Notes: generated by a model not told the origin, from the letters alone. DNA of 5,616 bases from an uncultured Brachyspira sp. (GCA_900321895.1 ONYB01000072.1:1-5616); one strand, 5' to 3'; shown: positions 1 to 5,194, numbered from the stretch's first letter. Translations and numbers: made by a program.

Positions 1-14
1 AAATTTAATAATAG

Positions 15-30
15 CATTATGCATATAATG
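15..30. repeat. Inverted repeat overlapping the candidate -10 box
   Basis: CATTAT (15-20) and ATAATG (25-30) form a perfect 6-base inverted repeat around GCAT. It covers the candidate -10 hexamer. It could be an operator-like site or, if transcription comes from further upstream, a small RNA hairpin. It is short and AT-rich, so chance is a real alternative. Confidence 0.3.
24..29 (+). promoter_or_regulatory. Possible -10 box of the rplC operon promoter
   Basis: The hexamer TATAAT is a perfect match to the sigma-70 type -10 consensus and would put the transcription start near base 35-37, giving a leader of about 185 bases before rplC. The -35 region would fall at about bases 1-6 (AAATTT), which does not resemble TTGACA. 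The upstream DNA is cut off by the window edge, so activator sites cannot be judged. In AT-rich DNA a chance TATAAT is common, so this stays a candidate. Confidence 0.35.
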
Positions 31-34
31 TGAA

Positions 35-221
35 CTACACCGGCGGTGGGGGTAAATATAAAAGACCTCGGTCAAGCCTCCAAAACTAAAGTCTAAACGC
101 CGTGGGTTTTCAGAGGTAACCCAAATAGGTAAAGAGTAAAAGGTAGCGCTCGCAAGAAGTAAGGCATAGTTTTAAAGGCACTTGATTGTGTCCGAGAGAT
201 TAATGTCGGAAAGGAAAAAAC
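35..221 (+). promoter_or_regulatory. Structured 5' leader of the rplC ribosomal protein operon
   Basis: This stretch before rplC has no credible coding frame and is richer in G and C runs than the surrounding AT-rich DNA. Visible pairings are: CGGCG (41-45) with CGCCG (98-102); a hairpin 103-108/118-123 (TGGGTT with AACCCA) with a 9-base loop; GAGGT in that loop (113-117) with ACCTC (65-69), or alternatively with GCCTC (76-80), which would make a pseudoknot; GGCAC (177-181) with GTGTC (188-192); and TCCGA (191-195) with TCGGA (206-210). A local hairpin CACC/GGTG (38-48) competes with the 41-45/98-102 helix. Ribosomal protein operons are often controlled by a product binding such a leader, for example L4 on the S10 leader of E. 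coli. Similar control here is inferred, and I do not recognise a known leader family. Confidence 0.5.
191..215 (+). promoter_or_regulatory. Hairpin abutting the rplC Shine-Dalgarno sequence
   Basis: TCCGA (191-195) and TCGGA (206-210) form a 5-bp stem with a 10-base loop. Its last base is the A that begins AAAGGA (210-215), the rplC SD, which ends 6 bases before the ATG at 222. The stem leaves the core GGA free but may affect 30S loading. An alternative helix 177-181/188-192 shares bases 191-192 and cannot coexist fully with it. Confidence 0.4.
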
Positions 222-857
222 ATGACACTAGGTGTAATAGGAAAAAAATTGGGAATGACTCAAATCTTCGATAATGATGGTTTGGCAGTTCCTGTAACCG
301 TTATTAAAGTTGATAAAACTGTTGTAACTCAGGTTAAGACAGTTGAAACTGACGGTTATAATGCTATACAAGTCGGTACAATCGCAGCTAAAGAAAAACA
401 CTTGACTAAAGCTGAAATCGGTCACTTCAAAAAGAATAATCTTGAAAACTACAGACATCTTCAAGAATTTAGAGTTGACAATCCTGCTGACTACAAAGTC
501 GGTGATAAAATCGAACTTTCAGTTCTTGATAATGTTGAAAAAGTAGATGTAACAGGAAAATCAATCGGTAAAGGTTTCCAAGGTACAGTTAAAAGATGGA
601 ACTTCGGCAGAGGACCTATGGGTCACGGTTCTAAAAACCACAGAGAACCTGGTTCAATCGGTGCAGGTACAACTCCTAGCCGTGTTATCAAAGGCAAAAG
701 AATGGCTGGTAACATGGGTAATGAAAGAGTTACTATTACTAAATTGAAATTAGTTAAAGTTGATGCTGATAAAAAATTAGTATTAGTAAAAGGTTCAGTT
801 CCTGGCTGCGAAGGCAGATTGGTTACAATCGTTCCTACAAGAACTAAATGGAACTAG
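222..857 (+). CDS. rplC: 50S ribosomal protein L3
   Basis: L3 is a primary binder of 23S rRNA; it nucleates early 50S assembly and reaches the peptidyl transferase centre. The 211-residue length is normal for bacterial L3 (E. coli 209). The N-terminus (GVIGKKLGMTQIF, residues 4-16) is the family start of the beta-barrel domain. The signature region at about residues 118-168 (GFQGTVKRW, GPMGHGSKNHREPGS, KGKRMAGNMGNERVT) forms the long extension into the rRNA core. The segment corresponding to the E. coli stretch carrying methylated Gln150 (GQNQTPGKV) reads GAGTTPSRV (147-155) and has no glutamine, so PrmB-type methylation is not expected; GxGTTP is the form I associate with Cyanobacteria and plastids. 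The ATG is supported by AAAGGA at 210-215. It is the first gene of the block and follows a 221-base non-coding leader without rpsJ. Confidence 0.98.
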   Translation: MTLGVIGKKLGMTQIFDNDGLAVPVTVIKVDKTVVTQVKTVETDGYNAIQVGTIAAKEKHLTKAEIGHFKKNNLENYRHLQEFRVDNPADYKVGDKIELSVLDNVEKVDVTGKSIGKGFQGTVKRWNFGRGPMGHGSKNHREPGSIGAGTTPSRVIKGKRMAGNMGNERVTITKLKLVKVDADKKLVLVKGSVPGCEGRLVTIVPTRTKWN

Positions 858-870
858 CGGATTTTGGCAA

Positions 871-893
871 GTGTGCCGGTGAGCCGGTCACAT
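871..893 (+). other. RNA hairpin in the rplC-rplD spacer
   Basis: CCGG (876-879) pairs with CCGG (884-887) around a TGAG tetraloop. The helix continues, after one bulged T at 888, with GTGTG (871-875) against CACAT (889-893), giving about 9 bp in all. It begins 13 bases after the rplC stop. No T-run follows, so it does not look like an intrinsic terminator. Further on, a weak AT-only hairpin (TTTTTA 942-947 with TAAAAA 951-956) precedes rplD; the rest of the 133-base spacer holds nothing else I can name. Confidence 0.5.
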
Positions 894-978
894 AAGTCAT
901 AGTAAAACAAAAAGATATACATAACTCGCCACATAAAGCGGTTTTTAAAATAAAAATCAGCAAGAGGTGAGAAAGGAT

Positions 979-983
979 AAGGA
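979..983 (+). promoter_or_regulatory. Shine-Dalgarno sequence that sets the rplD start
   Basis: AAGGA ends 7 bases before ATG 991. An in-frame GTG lies upstream at 967, but the AGAGG at 963-967 runs into that GTG and leaves no spacing. The 8 extra residues it would add (MRKDKEKQ) are not typical of L4. The ATG at 991 is therefore chosen. Confidence 0.8.
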
Positions 984-990
984 AAAACAA

Positions 991-1617
991 ATGTCAAAAG
1001 AAATATTAAGTACAAATGGAGAAAAGTTAGGCGAAATCACTTTGAACGATGCTGTTTTTGGTGTTGAACCTAACATGCACGTAATGCACTTGGCATTAAG
1101 AAGACAATTAAACAATGCTCGTCAAGGTTCAGCTTGTGCTAAAACAAGAGCTGAAGTATCAGGTGGCGGCAAGAAACCTTGGAAACAAAAAGGTACAGGT
1201 AGAGCCAGAGCAGGTTCTCTTCGTTCACCTTTGTTTGCAGGTGGTGGCGTAATCTTTGGACCAAAACCAAGAGATTATGGTTTCAACATGCCTCAAAAGG
1301 CTAGAAAATTGGCCCTTAAGTCAGCTTTGTCTGCAAGACAAGAACAATTAGTTGTTGTTAAAGATTTTTCAACGATCGTTGAACCTAAAACAAAATTGAT
1401 GGCAGAAGCTTTGAAATCATTGAAAGTTAGCGGAAAAGTTTTAATCGTTGCGGACACAAAAGCTGCTGAAAATCAGCACCTTGAACTTTCTGCAAGAAAC
1501 ATCCCTAGCGTAAGATTGATTTTACCTTCTAACCTGAACGTAAAAGATTTACTTGAAGCAGATTATGTTGTTATGACTGAAGCTGCTGTTAATGAAGTAA
1601 CAGAAAGGTTGCAATAA
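991..1617 (+). CDS. rplD: 50S ribosomal protein L4
   Basis: L4 binds 23S rRNA early in 50S assembly and helps form the constriction of the peptide exit tunnel. In E. coli it also represses its own S10 operon. At 208 residues it is close to the usual length (E. coli 201). The extended tunnel loop is clear at about residues 45-95, with KKPWKQKGTGRARAGS (61-76) and the following RSPLFAGGGVIFGPKPRDY stretch (79-97). The globular alpha/beta domain follows, with VLIVAD (150-155) and a C-terminal DYVVMTEAAV strand and helix (191-200). The start at 991 is fixed by AAGGA at 979-983. Its TAA stop shares one base with the rplW ATG, the only overlapping gene pair in the window. If this lineage has L4 feedback, the leader at 35-221 or the spacers would be the targets; nothing in the sequence proves it. 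Confidence 0.98.
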   Translation: MSKEILSTNGEKLGEITLNDAVFGVEPNMHVMHLALRRQLNNARQGSACAKTRAEVSGGGKKPWKQKGTGRARAGSLRSPLFAGGGVIFGPKPRDYGFNMPQKARKLALKSALSARQEQLVVVKDFSTIVEPKTKLMAEALKSLKVSGKVLIVADTKAAENQHLELSARNIPSVRLILPSNLNVKDLLEADYVVMTEAAVNEVTERLQ

Positions 1618-1925
1618 TGAGTAAAGATAGAACAAATAGAGAAAAATTGTACGATTTGATTAAAAAACCTTTAATCACTGAAAAATCAGTAGCTGCAACA
1701 GCTTTAGGTCAATATACTTTTGAAGTTGACATGAACGCAACAAAAGTTGAAATTGCTCAAGCAGTTGAATTAGCTTTTCCTGGAAGAAAAGTTAAAAAAG
1801 TAAGAACTGTTTACATGCCATCTCATACAAAAAGAATGGGTTATAAGTTCGGAAGAACTGACAGTTCTAAAAAAGCAATCGTAACCATCGAAGGTGATGC
1901 GATTGAAGAATTGACCGGAGTTTAG
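1617..1925 (+). CDS. rplW: 50S ribosomal protein L23
   Basis: L23 sits at the exit of the nascent peptide tunnel and is the docking site for trigger factor and the signal recognition particle. The 102 residues match the bacterial family (E. coli 100). The family start IKKPLITEKS lies at residues 15-24; Glu22 corresponds to E. coli Glu18, the residue known to contact trigger factor. The YTFEVDMNATKVEIAQAVE segment (33-51), the following VRTVYMP strand (62-68), an internal basic loop (THTK-like SHTKRMGYKFGR, 69-80) and a final KKAIVTIE strand (85-92) complete the fold. The ATG overlaps the rplD stop (TAATG), and AAAGG at 1604-1608 inside rplD serves as SD, so its translation is probably coupled to L4. 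Confidence 0.97.
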   Translation: MSKDRTNREKLYDLIKKPLITEKSVAATALGQYTFEVDMNATKVEIAQAVELAFPGRKVKKVRTVYMPSHTKRMGYKFGRTDSSKKAIVTIEGDAIEELTGV

Positions 1926-1935
1926 TTCGGTTAAT

Positions 1936-1951
1936 CGGGTCAGATGACTCG
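1936..1951 (+). other. First RNA hairpin in the rplW-rplB spacer
   Basis: CGGGTC (1936-1941) pairs with GACTCG (1946-1951) around an AGAT tetraloop: 6 bp with one G-T wobble. It starts 10 bases after the rplW stop and stands 5 bases before a second, longer hairpin. No T-run follows. Confidence 0.45.
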
Positions 1952-1956
1952 CATAA

Positions 1957-1981
1957 ACAGGGCGTATGGCGTATGTCCTGT
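1957..1981 (+). other. Second RNA hairpin in the rplW-rplB spacer
   Basis: ACAGGGCGTA (1957-1966) pairs with TATGTCCTGT (1972-1981) around the 5-base loop TGGCG. This is an uninterrupted 10-bp helix with two G-T wobbles. It ends 19 bases before the rplB SD and is not followed by a T-run, so it reads as a processing or regulatory hairpin and not as a terminator. Confidence 0.55.
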
Positions 1982-2000
1982 AGAAATTACAAAGCCAACA

Positions 2001-2006
2001 AAGGAG
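2001..2006 (+). promoter_or_regulatory. Shine-Dalgarno sequence that sets the rplB start
   Basis: AAGGAG ends 9 bases before ATG 2016. An in-frame ATG at 1944 lies inside the first spacer hairpin, has no SD, and would add 24 residues unlike any L2 N-terminus. The true start is therefore 2016, giving [14 protein letters not shown]. Confidence 0.9.
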
Positions 2007-2015
2007 AAATTTAAA

Positions 2016-2843
2016 ATGGCAATCAGAAAAATAAACCCAACATCTCCGGGTCAAAGAGGAATGACAAAGAGTGATTACCAAGAAGTAACTACTTCAAAAC
2101 CTGAAAAATCACTTTTGAGATCCTTGAAAAAAACAGCCGGAAGAAACAATACAGGTAGAATTACATGTCGTCACAAAGGCGGCGGTGTAAAAAAATCTTA
2201 CCGTGTAATTGATTTCAAACGTGATAAATTCGGCGTACCTGCTACAGTTAAATCTGTTGAATACGATCCGAACAGAAACGTAAGAATTTCATTGGTATTC
2301 TATGCTGATGGTGAAAAAAGATACATTTTGACACCGGAAGGTTTGAACGTAGGCGATACAATCGTTTCAGGTCCTGAAGCACCTGTTCAGGTTGGTAACG
2401 CTCTTCCGCTCGAATTGATTCCGTTAGGTACTATTGTTCACAATATTGAACTTAACCCTGGCAGAGGCGGTGTAATGGTCAGATCAGCAGGTAATGCTGC
2501 ACAGGTTATGGCTAAAGAAGGAAACTATGTAACAATCAAATTGCCTTCTTCAGAAATGAGAATGGTAAGAAAAGAATGTATGGCTACAATCGGTACTCTT
2601 GGCAATTCTGAATTCAAAAACCTTTCATTAGGTAAAGCAGGCAGAAAACGTTATATGGGTATCAGACCAACCGTACGTGGTGTTACAATGAACCCTTGCG
2701 ATCACCCTCACGGTGGTGGTGAAGGTAAAACCGGTCCTGGCGGACACCCTAAAACACCTTGGGGTAAACCGGCTCTTGGATATAAGACAAGAAAAGCAGG
2801 AAAAGCTTCTGACAAATTAATTGTAAGAAGAAGAAAGAAATAA
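2016..2843 (+). CDS. rplB: 50S ribosomal protein L2
   Basis: L2 is one of the most conserved ribosomal proteins; it binds 23S rRNA domain IV near the peptidyl transferase centre and is needed for subunit joining. At 275 residues it matches the family (E. coli 273). The N-terminal basic tail ([15 protein letters not shown]) leads into the OB-fold region with [17 protein letters not shown] (47-63) and [11 protein letters not shown] (81-91). The SH3-like region follows with [12 protein letters not shown] (148-159). The C-terminal signature [16 protein letters not shown] (222-237) includes His230, the counterpart of E. coli His229, and is followed by [15 protein letters not shown] (246-260). The protein ends in a basic RRRKK tail. 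The start is fixed by the SD at 2001-2006. It is flanked on both sides by hairpin-bearing spacers of about 90 bases. Confidence 0.99.
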   Translation: MAIRKINPTSPGQRGMTKSDYQEVTTSKPEKSLLRSLKKTAGRNNTGRITCRHKGGGVKKSYRVIDFKRDKFGVPATVKSVEYDPNRNVRISLVFYADGEKRYILTPEGLNVGDTIVSGPEAPVQVGNALPLELIPLGTIVHNIELNPGRGGVMVRSAGNAAQVMAKEGNYVTIKLPSSEMRMVRKECMATIGTLGNSEFKNLSLGKAGRKRYMGIRPTVRGVTMNPCDHPHGGGEGKTGPGGHPKTPWGKPALGYKTRKAGKASDKLIVRRRKK

Positions 2844-2850
2844 GAGGGTA

Positions 2851-2882
2851 TTAACGGGTTGAACCGTTAAGCGGTTCAGCCC
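2851..2882 (+). other. Two mutually exclusive hairpins in the rplB-rpsS spacer
   Basis: Helix A pairs TTAACGG (2851-2857) with CCGTTAA (2864-2870): 7 perfect bp with a 6-base loop. Helix B pairs GGGTTGAACCG (2856-2866) with CGGTTCAGCCC (2872-2882): 11 bp with one T-G wobble and the loop TTAAG. They share bases 2856-2857 and 2864-2866 in incompatible ways, so only one can form at a time. A can form first during transcription, while B is longer and richer in GC. No T-run follows B, so it is not an ordinary intrinsic terminator. It begins 7 bases after the rplB stop. Confidence 0.6.
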
Positions 2883-2934
2883 CTAAACCTTAACTAATAA
2901 TTCTACCAAATAAAACAAGAAAGGTAATAAAATA

Positions 2935-3216
2935 ATGGCACGTTCATTAAAAAAAGGTCCATACGTAGAAGAAGCTCTACAACAAAAGATAGCAAAAATG
3001 AATGCAAATTCTGAACACAAAGTTATCAAAACTTGGTCTAGAGCATCAATGATTGTACCTGATATGTTAGGTCACACAATCGCTGTTCACAACGGTAAAA
3101 CTCACGTACCGGTATATGTTACAGAGCAAATGATAGGACATAAATTAGGTGAATTTGCACCTACAAGATTATTCAAAGGTCACGCAGGTTCTGCAAAGAC
3201 TGCTAAAGTAAAATAG
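2935..3216 (+). CDS. rpsS: 30S ribosomal protein S19
   Basis: S19 lies in the head of the 30S subunit, forms a pair with S13, binds 16S rRNA and contacts the A-site region and inter-subunit bridge. Its 93 residues equal the usual bacterial length (E. coli 92). The start [15 protein letters not shown] and the central [19 protein letters not shown] (31-49) are canonical. The family signature [20 protein letters not shown] (58-77), continuing RLFKGHAG, is complete, and the basic tail (KTAKVK) is normal. AAAGG at 2920-2924 is the SD, 10 bases before the ATG. It stands between rplB and rplV as in nearly all bacteria. Confidence 0.99.
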   Translation: MARSLKKGPYVEEALQQKIAKMNANSEHKVIKTWSRASMIVPDMLGHTIAVHNGKTHVPVYVTEQMIGHKLGEFAPTRLFKGHAGSAKTAKVK

Positions 3217-3269
3217 CCGAGAAAAACGGTTATACCAAAAAGATAATTAAAATTATAAGGAAATAAAAA

Positions 3270-3605
3270 ATGGAAGCAAAAGCAAAACAAACAGATATTA
3301 AAATGACAGCAAGAAAATTGCGTCGTGTAATCAATGAAGTACGCGGCAAAAAAGTTCTTGACGCTCAAGATATGTTACGTTTTATGCCTTATTTTGCAGC
3401 AAGAGTAGTTGAAAAGAATTTGAAAGCTGCTGTTGCTAATGCTCAGGAACAGTACGGAGTTTCTCCAGAATCATTGAAAATTACAGAAATTTTCGCTGAT
3501 GAAAGTCAAACATTACGCCGTGGCAAACCAAGAGCTCAAGGTCGTATTTATAAAAGACTAAAACGTACATCACATTTAACTTTGAAAGTTAGTGATAACA
3601 AGTAG
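3270..3605 (+). CDS. rplV: 50S ribosomal protein L22
   Basis: L22 binds all domains of 23S rRNA, and its long beta-hairpin lines the peptide exit tunnel at the constriction opposite L4. That hairpin tip is where macrolide-resistance changes arise in other bacteria. The 111 residues fit the family (E. coli 110). Residues 11-25 (KMTARKLRRVINEVR) are the typical first helix region; the middle carries VVEKNLKAAVANAQE (46-60). The beta-hairpin and signature run at about 78-103 (ESQTLRRGKPRAQGR, then KRTSH). No deletion or duplication is evident in the tip region. AAGGA at 3257-3261 is the SD, 8 bases before the ATG. The 53-base spacer before it has only weak AT-rich pairing. Confidence 0.98.
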   Translation: MEAKAKQTDIKMTARKLRRVINEVRGKKVLDAQDMLRFMPYFAARVVEKNLKAAVANAQEQYGVSPESLKITEIFADESQTLRRGKPRAQGRIYKRLKRTSHLTLKVSDNK

Positions 3606-3620
3606 TTGAGATGCAGCGAG

Positions 3621-3638
3621 CATTTTGACTGAAAAATG
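3621..3638 (+). other. RNA hairpin in the rplV-rpsC spacer
   Basis: CATTTT (3621-3626) pairs with AAAATG (3633-3638) around GACTGA: 6 bp, plus a possible G-T at 3620/3639. It ends 15 bases before the rpsC SD (AAAGG, 3654-3658). It is AT-rich and weaker than the hairpins of the longer spacers. Confidence 0.35.
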
Positions 3639-3666
3639 TAAGTAAACAAAATAAAAGGTATAAAAA

Positions 3667-4392
3667 ATGGGACAAAAAACACATCCAACCGGATTTAGAG
3701 TAGGTATCATCAAACCTTGGGCAAGTACATGGTTTGCTAAATTTAACAAAGTTTACGGTGCATTTGTTAAGGAAGATGATAAAATCAGAAAATTCGTTAA
3801 GAAAAAATTATATGCAGCAGGTGTTGCTGACGTATTGATTGCTAGAAAGGCTCAAAATACAACAATTACTGTTGTAACAGCTAAACCTGGTATCGTAGTT
3901 GGCAGAGGCGGTCAAGGAATTGAAGAACTTAAACAAGAAGTTTCTAAATTTATTGGCAAACCTGTTATTATCAACGTTGTTGAAGTTGCAAGAATTGATG
4001 CAAACGCACAGTTGGTTGCAGAAAACATTGCTCAACAGCTTGAAAAACGTATCGCTTTCAGACGTGCAATGAAACAAGCAATGCAACGTTCAATGAGAGC
4101 TGGCGTTCAAGGTATCAAAGTTATGGTATCAGGTCGTTTGGGCGGTGCTGAAATTGCTCGTTCAGAATGGGCAAAAGAAGGCAGAATTCCGCTTCAAACT
4201 CTTAGAGCTGATGTAGATTACGGTTTCACTGAAGCTGATACTATAATGGGTAAAATTGGTGTAAAGGTATGGATTTTCAAAGGTGTTCTTATGCCGGGCG
4301 AAAAAGCAGACCAAAACATCAAAGCAAAATCAGGTAAAGATGAAAAAGGTGGAAGAAGACCTAGACGTAGAGCAGTTGAAACTGCTGAATAA
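3667..4392 (+). CDS. rpsC: 30S ribosomal protein S3
   Basis: S3 sits on the solvent side of the 30S head at the mRNA entry channel, and with S4 and S5 forms the ribosomal helicase. At 241 residues it is slightly longer than E. coli S3 (233) through its C-terminal tail. [14 protein letters not shown] is the canonical N-terminus. The KH type 2 domain includes the GxxG loop in [14 protein letters not shown] (75-88). Arg132, Arg133 and Lys136 in [10 protein letters not shown] correspond to the E. coli Arg131/Arg132/Lys135 helicase residues. The C-terminal domain carries [20 protein letters not shown] (149-168) and [12 protein letters not shown] (195-206). The last 25 residues are a charged basic tail (GGRRPRRR) as in many bacteria. 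AAAGG at 3654-3658 is the SD, 8 bases before the ATG. Confidence 0.99.
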   Translation: MGQKTHPTGFRVGIIKPWASTWFAKFNKVYGAFVKEDDKIRKFVKKKLYAAGVADVLIARKAQNTTITVVTAKPGIVVGRGGQGIEELKQEVSKFIGKPVIINVVEVARIDANAQLVAENIAQQLEKRIAFRRAMKQAMQRSMRAGVQGIKVMVSGRLGGAEIARSEWAKEGRIPLQTLRADVDYGFTEADTIMGKIGVKVWIFKGVLMPGEKADQNIKAKSGKDEKGGRRPRRRAVETAE

Positions 4393-4438
4393 TTTACCAA
4401 ATTGAAATAAGTAAAAACAATTACAGGAGTAAAATAAA

Positions 4439-4858
4439 ATGTTACAGCCTAAAAAAACAAAATACCGCAAAATGATGAAAGGCAGAATGAAGGGTCATGA
4501 AACTCGTGGCACAAAGTTTGAATTTGGCAGCTATGCACTTCAAGCAGTAGAACCGGGTTGGATTACTTCAAGACAAATCGAAGCAGCACGTCGTGCAATG
4601 ACACGTGAAATCAAACGTGGCGGTAACGTTTGGATTAAAATCTTCCCTGATAAACCTATCACTGCAAAACCTGCAGAAACTCGTATGGGTTCAGGAAAAG
4701 GTAACTTAGAATACTGGGTAGCAGTTGTAAAACCTAACAGAATTCTTTTTGAACTTGAATACTTTGACAGAAACGTAGCAGTTAACGCATTGGAATTAGC
4801 TGCACAAAAACTTCCTATCAAGGTTAAAGTTATAGAAAAGGCAAAGGTTGAAGCATAA
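4439..4858 (+). CDS. rplP: 50S ribosomal protein L16
   Basis: L16 binds 23S rRNA next to the A site and helps position aminoacyl-tRNA; it is a late assembly protein. The 139 residues match the family (E. coli 136). [19 protein letters not shown] (1-19) is the basic N-terminus. The first signature covers [16 protein letters not shown] (41-56) and the second [12 protein letters not shown] (77-88). Arg82 in the latter corresponds to E. coli Arg81, which a 2-oxoglutarate oxygenase hydroxylates in that species; whether that happens here is unknown. The segment continues [11 protein letters not shown] (89-99). AGGAG at 4425-4429 is the SD, 9 bases before the ATG. The 46-base spacer before it shows no strong hairpin. 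Confidence 0.98.
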   Translation: MLQPKKTKYRKMMKGRMKGHETRGTKFEFGSYALQAVEPGWITSRQIEAARRAMTREIKRGGNVWIKIFPDKPITAKPAETRMGSGKGNLEYWVAVVKPNRILFELEYFDRNVAVNALELAAQKLPIKVKVIEKAKVEA

Positions 4859-4895
4859 CCCAATCTACGCAAAGATAATATAAGGAAACAATAAA

Positions 4896-5099
4896 ATGAA
4901 ATTAAGTGAAATGCGCGAAAAAACAGTTGAAGAGTTACAAAGTGCAATCGTTGACTGGAAGAAACAGTTGTTTGATTGTAAGATGCAGCTTGCGACTCAC
5001 AAGTTGGAAAACACTGCACTCGTTTCTAAAACAAAACGCTTAATAGCTCAAGCAAAAACTGTAATAAAAGAAAAAGCGAATTGCGAGCAGGGGGCGTAG
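4896..5099 (+). CDS. rpmC: 50S ribosomal protein L29
   Basis: L29 is a small helical-hairpin protein beside L23 at the tunnel exit. Its 67 residues fit the family range (E. coli 63). MKLSEMREKTVEELQ opens the first helix. The middle carries KKQLFDCKMQLATHKLENTA (22-41), the usual LFxLRxQLATGQLEN-type segment, where DCKMQLATHKLEN replaces the more usual sequence. The second helix (KTKRLIAQAKTVIKEK) follows. The last residues (ANCEQGA) are poorly conserved in the family. AAGGA at 4882-4886 is the SD, 9 bases before the ATG. The extreme 3' end includes a run of five Gs (5090-5094), and the stop codon lies inside the first hairpin of the next spacer. Confidence 0.95.
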   Translation: MKLSEMREKTVEELQSAIVDWKKQLFDCKMQLATHKLENTALVSKTKRLIAQAKTVIKEKANCEQGA

Positions 5100-5176
5100 A
5101 GCTTGAACTCTGCCGAACAGACGCAAAGCGTTTGTAAGTAAGAGGGTCAAGGTCGAAGACCCGTTTAATGCGAGCA
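5082..5176. repeat. 8-base direct repeat bracketing the rpmC-rpsQ hairpins
   Basis: TGCGAGCA occurs at 5082-5089 (end of rpmC) and again at 5169-5176 (just before the rpsQ SD), on either side of the three-hairpin cluster. A 7-base copy, GCGAGCA, lies at 3616-3622 in the rplV-rpsC spacer. It is too short to name as a target duplication or an attachment site, and chance is possible. Confidence 0.25.
5096..5162 (+). other. Three tandem RNA hairpins in the rpmC-rpsQ spacer
   Basis: Hairpin 1 pairs GTAGAG (5096-5101, holding the rpmC stop) with CTCTGC (5108-5113) around CTTGAA: 6 bp with one wobble. Hairpin 2 pairs ACAGACGC (5117-5124) with GCGTTTGT (5128-5135) around AAA: 8 bp with one wobble. 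Hairpin 3 pairs GGGTC (5144-5148) with GACCC (5158-5162) around a 9-base loop. All three can form together and fill most of the 95-base spacer. None is followed by a T-run long enough for an intrinsic terminator. The rpsQ SD lies 17 bases after the last stem. Confidence 0.55.
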
Positions 5177-5194
5177 ACCAAGGAGAAAAAATAA

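Noticed and set aside
19..33. Four-codon open frame in the leader (ATG at 19, TGA at 31-33) as a leader peptide
   Set aside because: No SD, overlaps the candidate -10 box, so it would not even be transcribed from that promoter.
203..292. Out-of-frame ATG at 203 overlapping the rplC start
   Set aside because: No SD upstream, and its reading frame runs into rplC out of frame with a meaningless basic peptide.
914..919. TATACA as an internal promoter -10 before rplD
   Set aside because: No -35 match at the right distance, and such hexamers are expected by chance in AT-rich spacers.
967..990. GTG start that would extend rplD by 8 residues
   Set aside because: The AAGGA at 979-983 is correctly spaced for ATG 991, and the purine run before GTG 967 abuts it; the extra residues do not look like L4.
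149..1952. CTCGC recurring at 149-153, 925-929 and 1948-1952 in the leader and two spacers as a shared motif
   Set aside because: Five bases is too short, the flanks do not align, and the copies sit in different structural contexts.
1944..2015. ATG that would extend rplB by 24 residues
   Set aside because: No SD, located within a spacer hairpin, and the added residues are unlike any L2 N-terminus; a strong SD precedes ATG 2016.
1770..2081. 103-codon open frame on the - strand across rplW-rplB
   Set aside because: Shadow frame opposite two conserved genes; Phe/Cys/Ser-rich translation with no motif.
3243..3256. ATAATT/AATTAT inverted repeat before rplV
   Set aside because: The loop would be only two bases and all pairs are A-T; a stable hairpin is unlikely.
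4540..5019. 159-codon open frame on the - strand opposite rplP and rpmC
   Set aside because: It lies antisense to two clearly real ribosomal protein genes, has no recognisable SD or family motif, and its composition is what the complement of lysine-rich genes gives.
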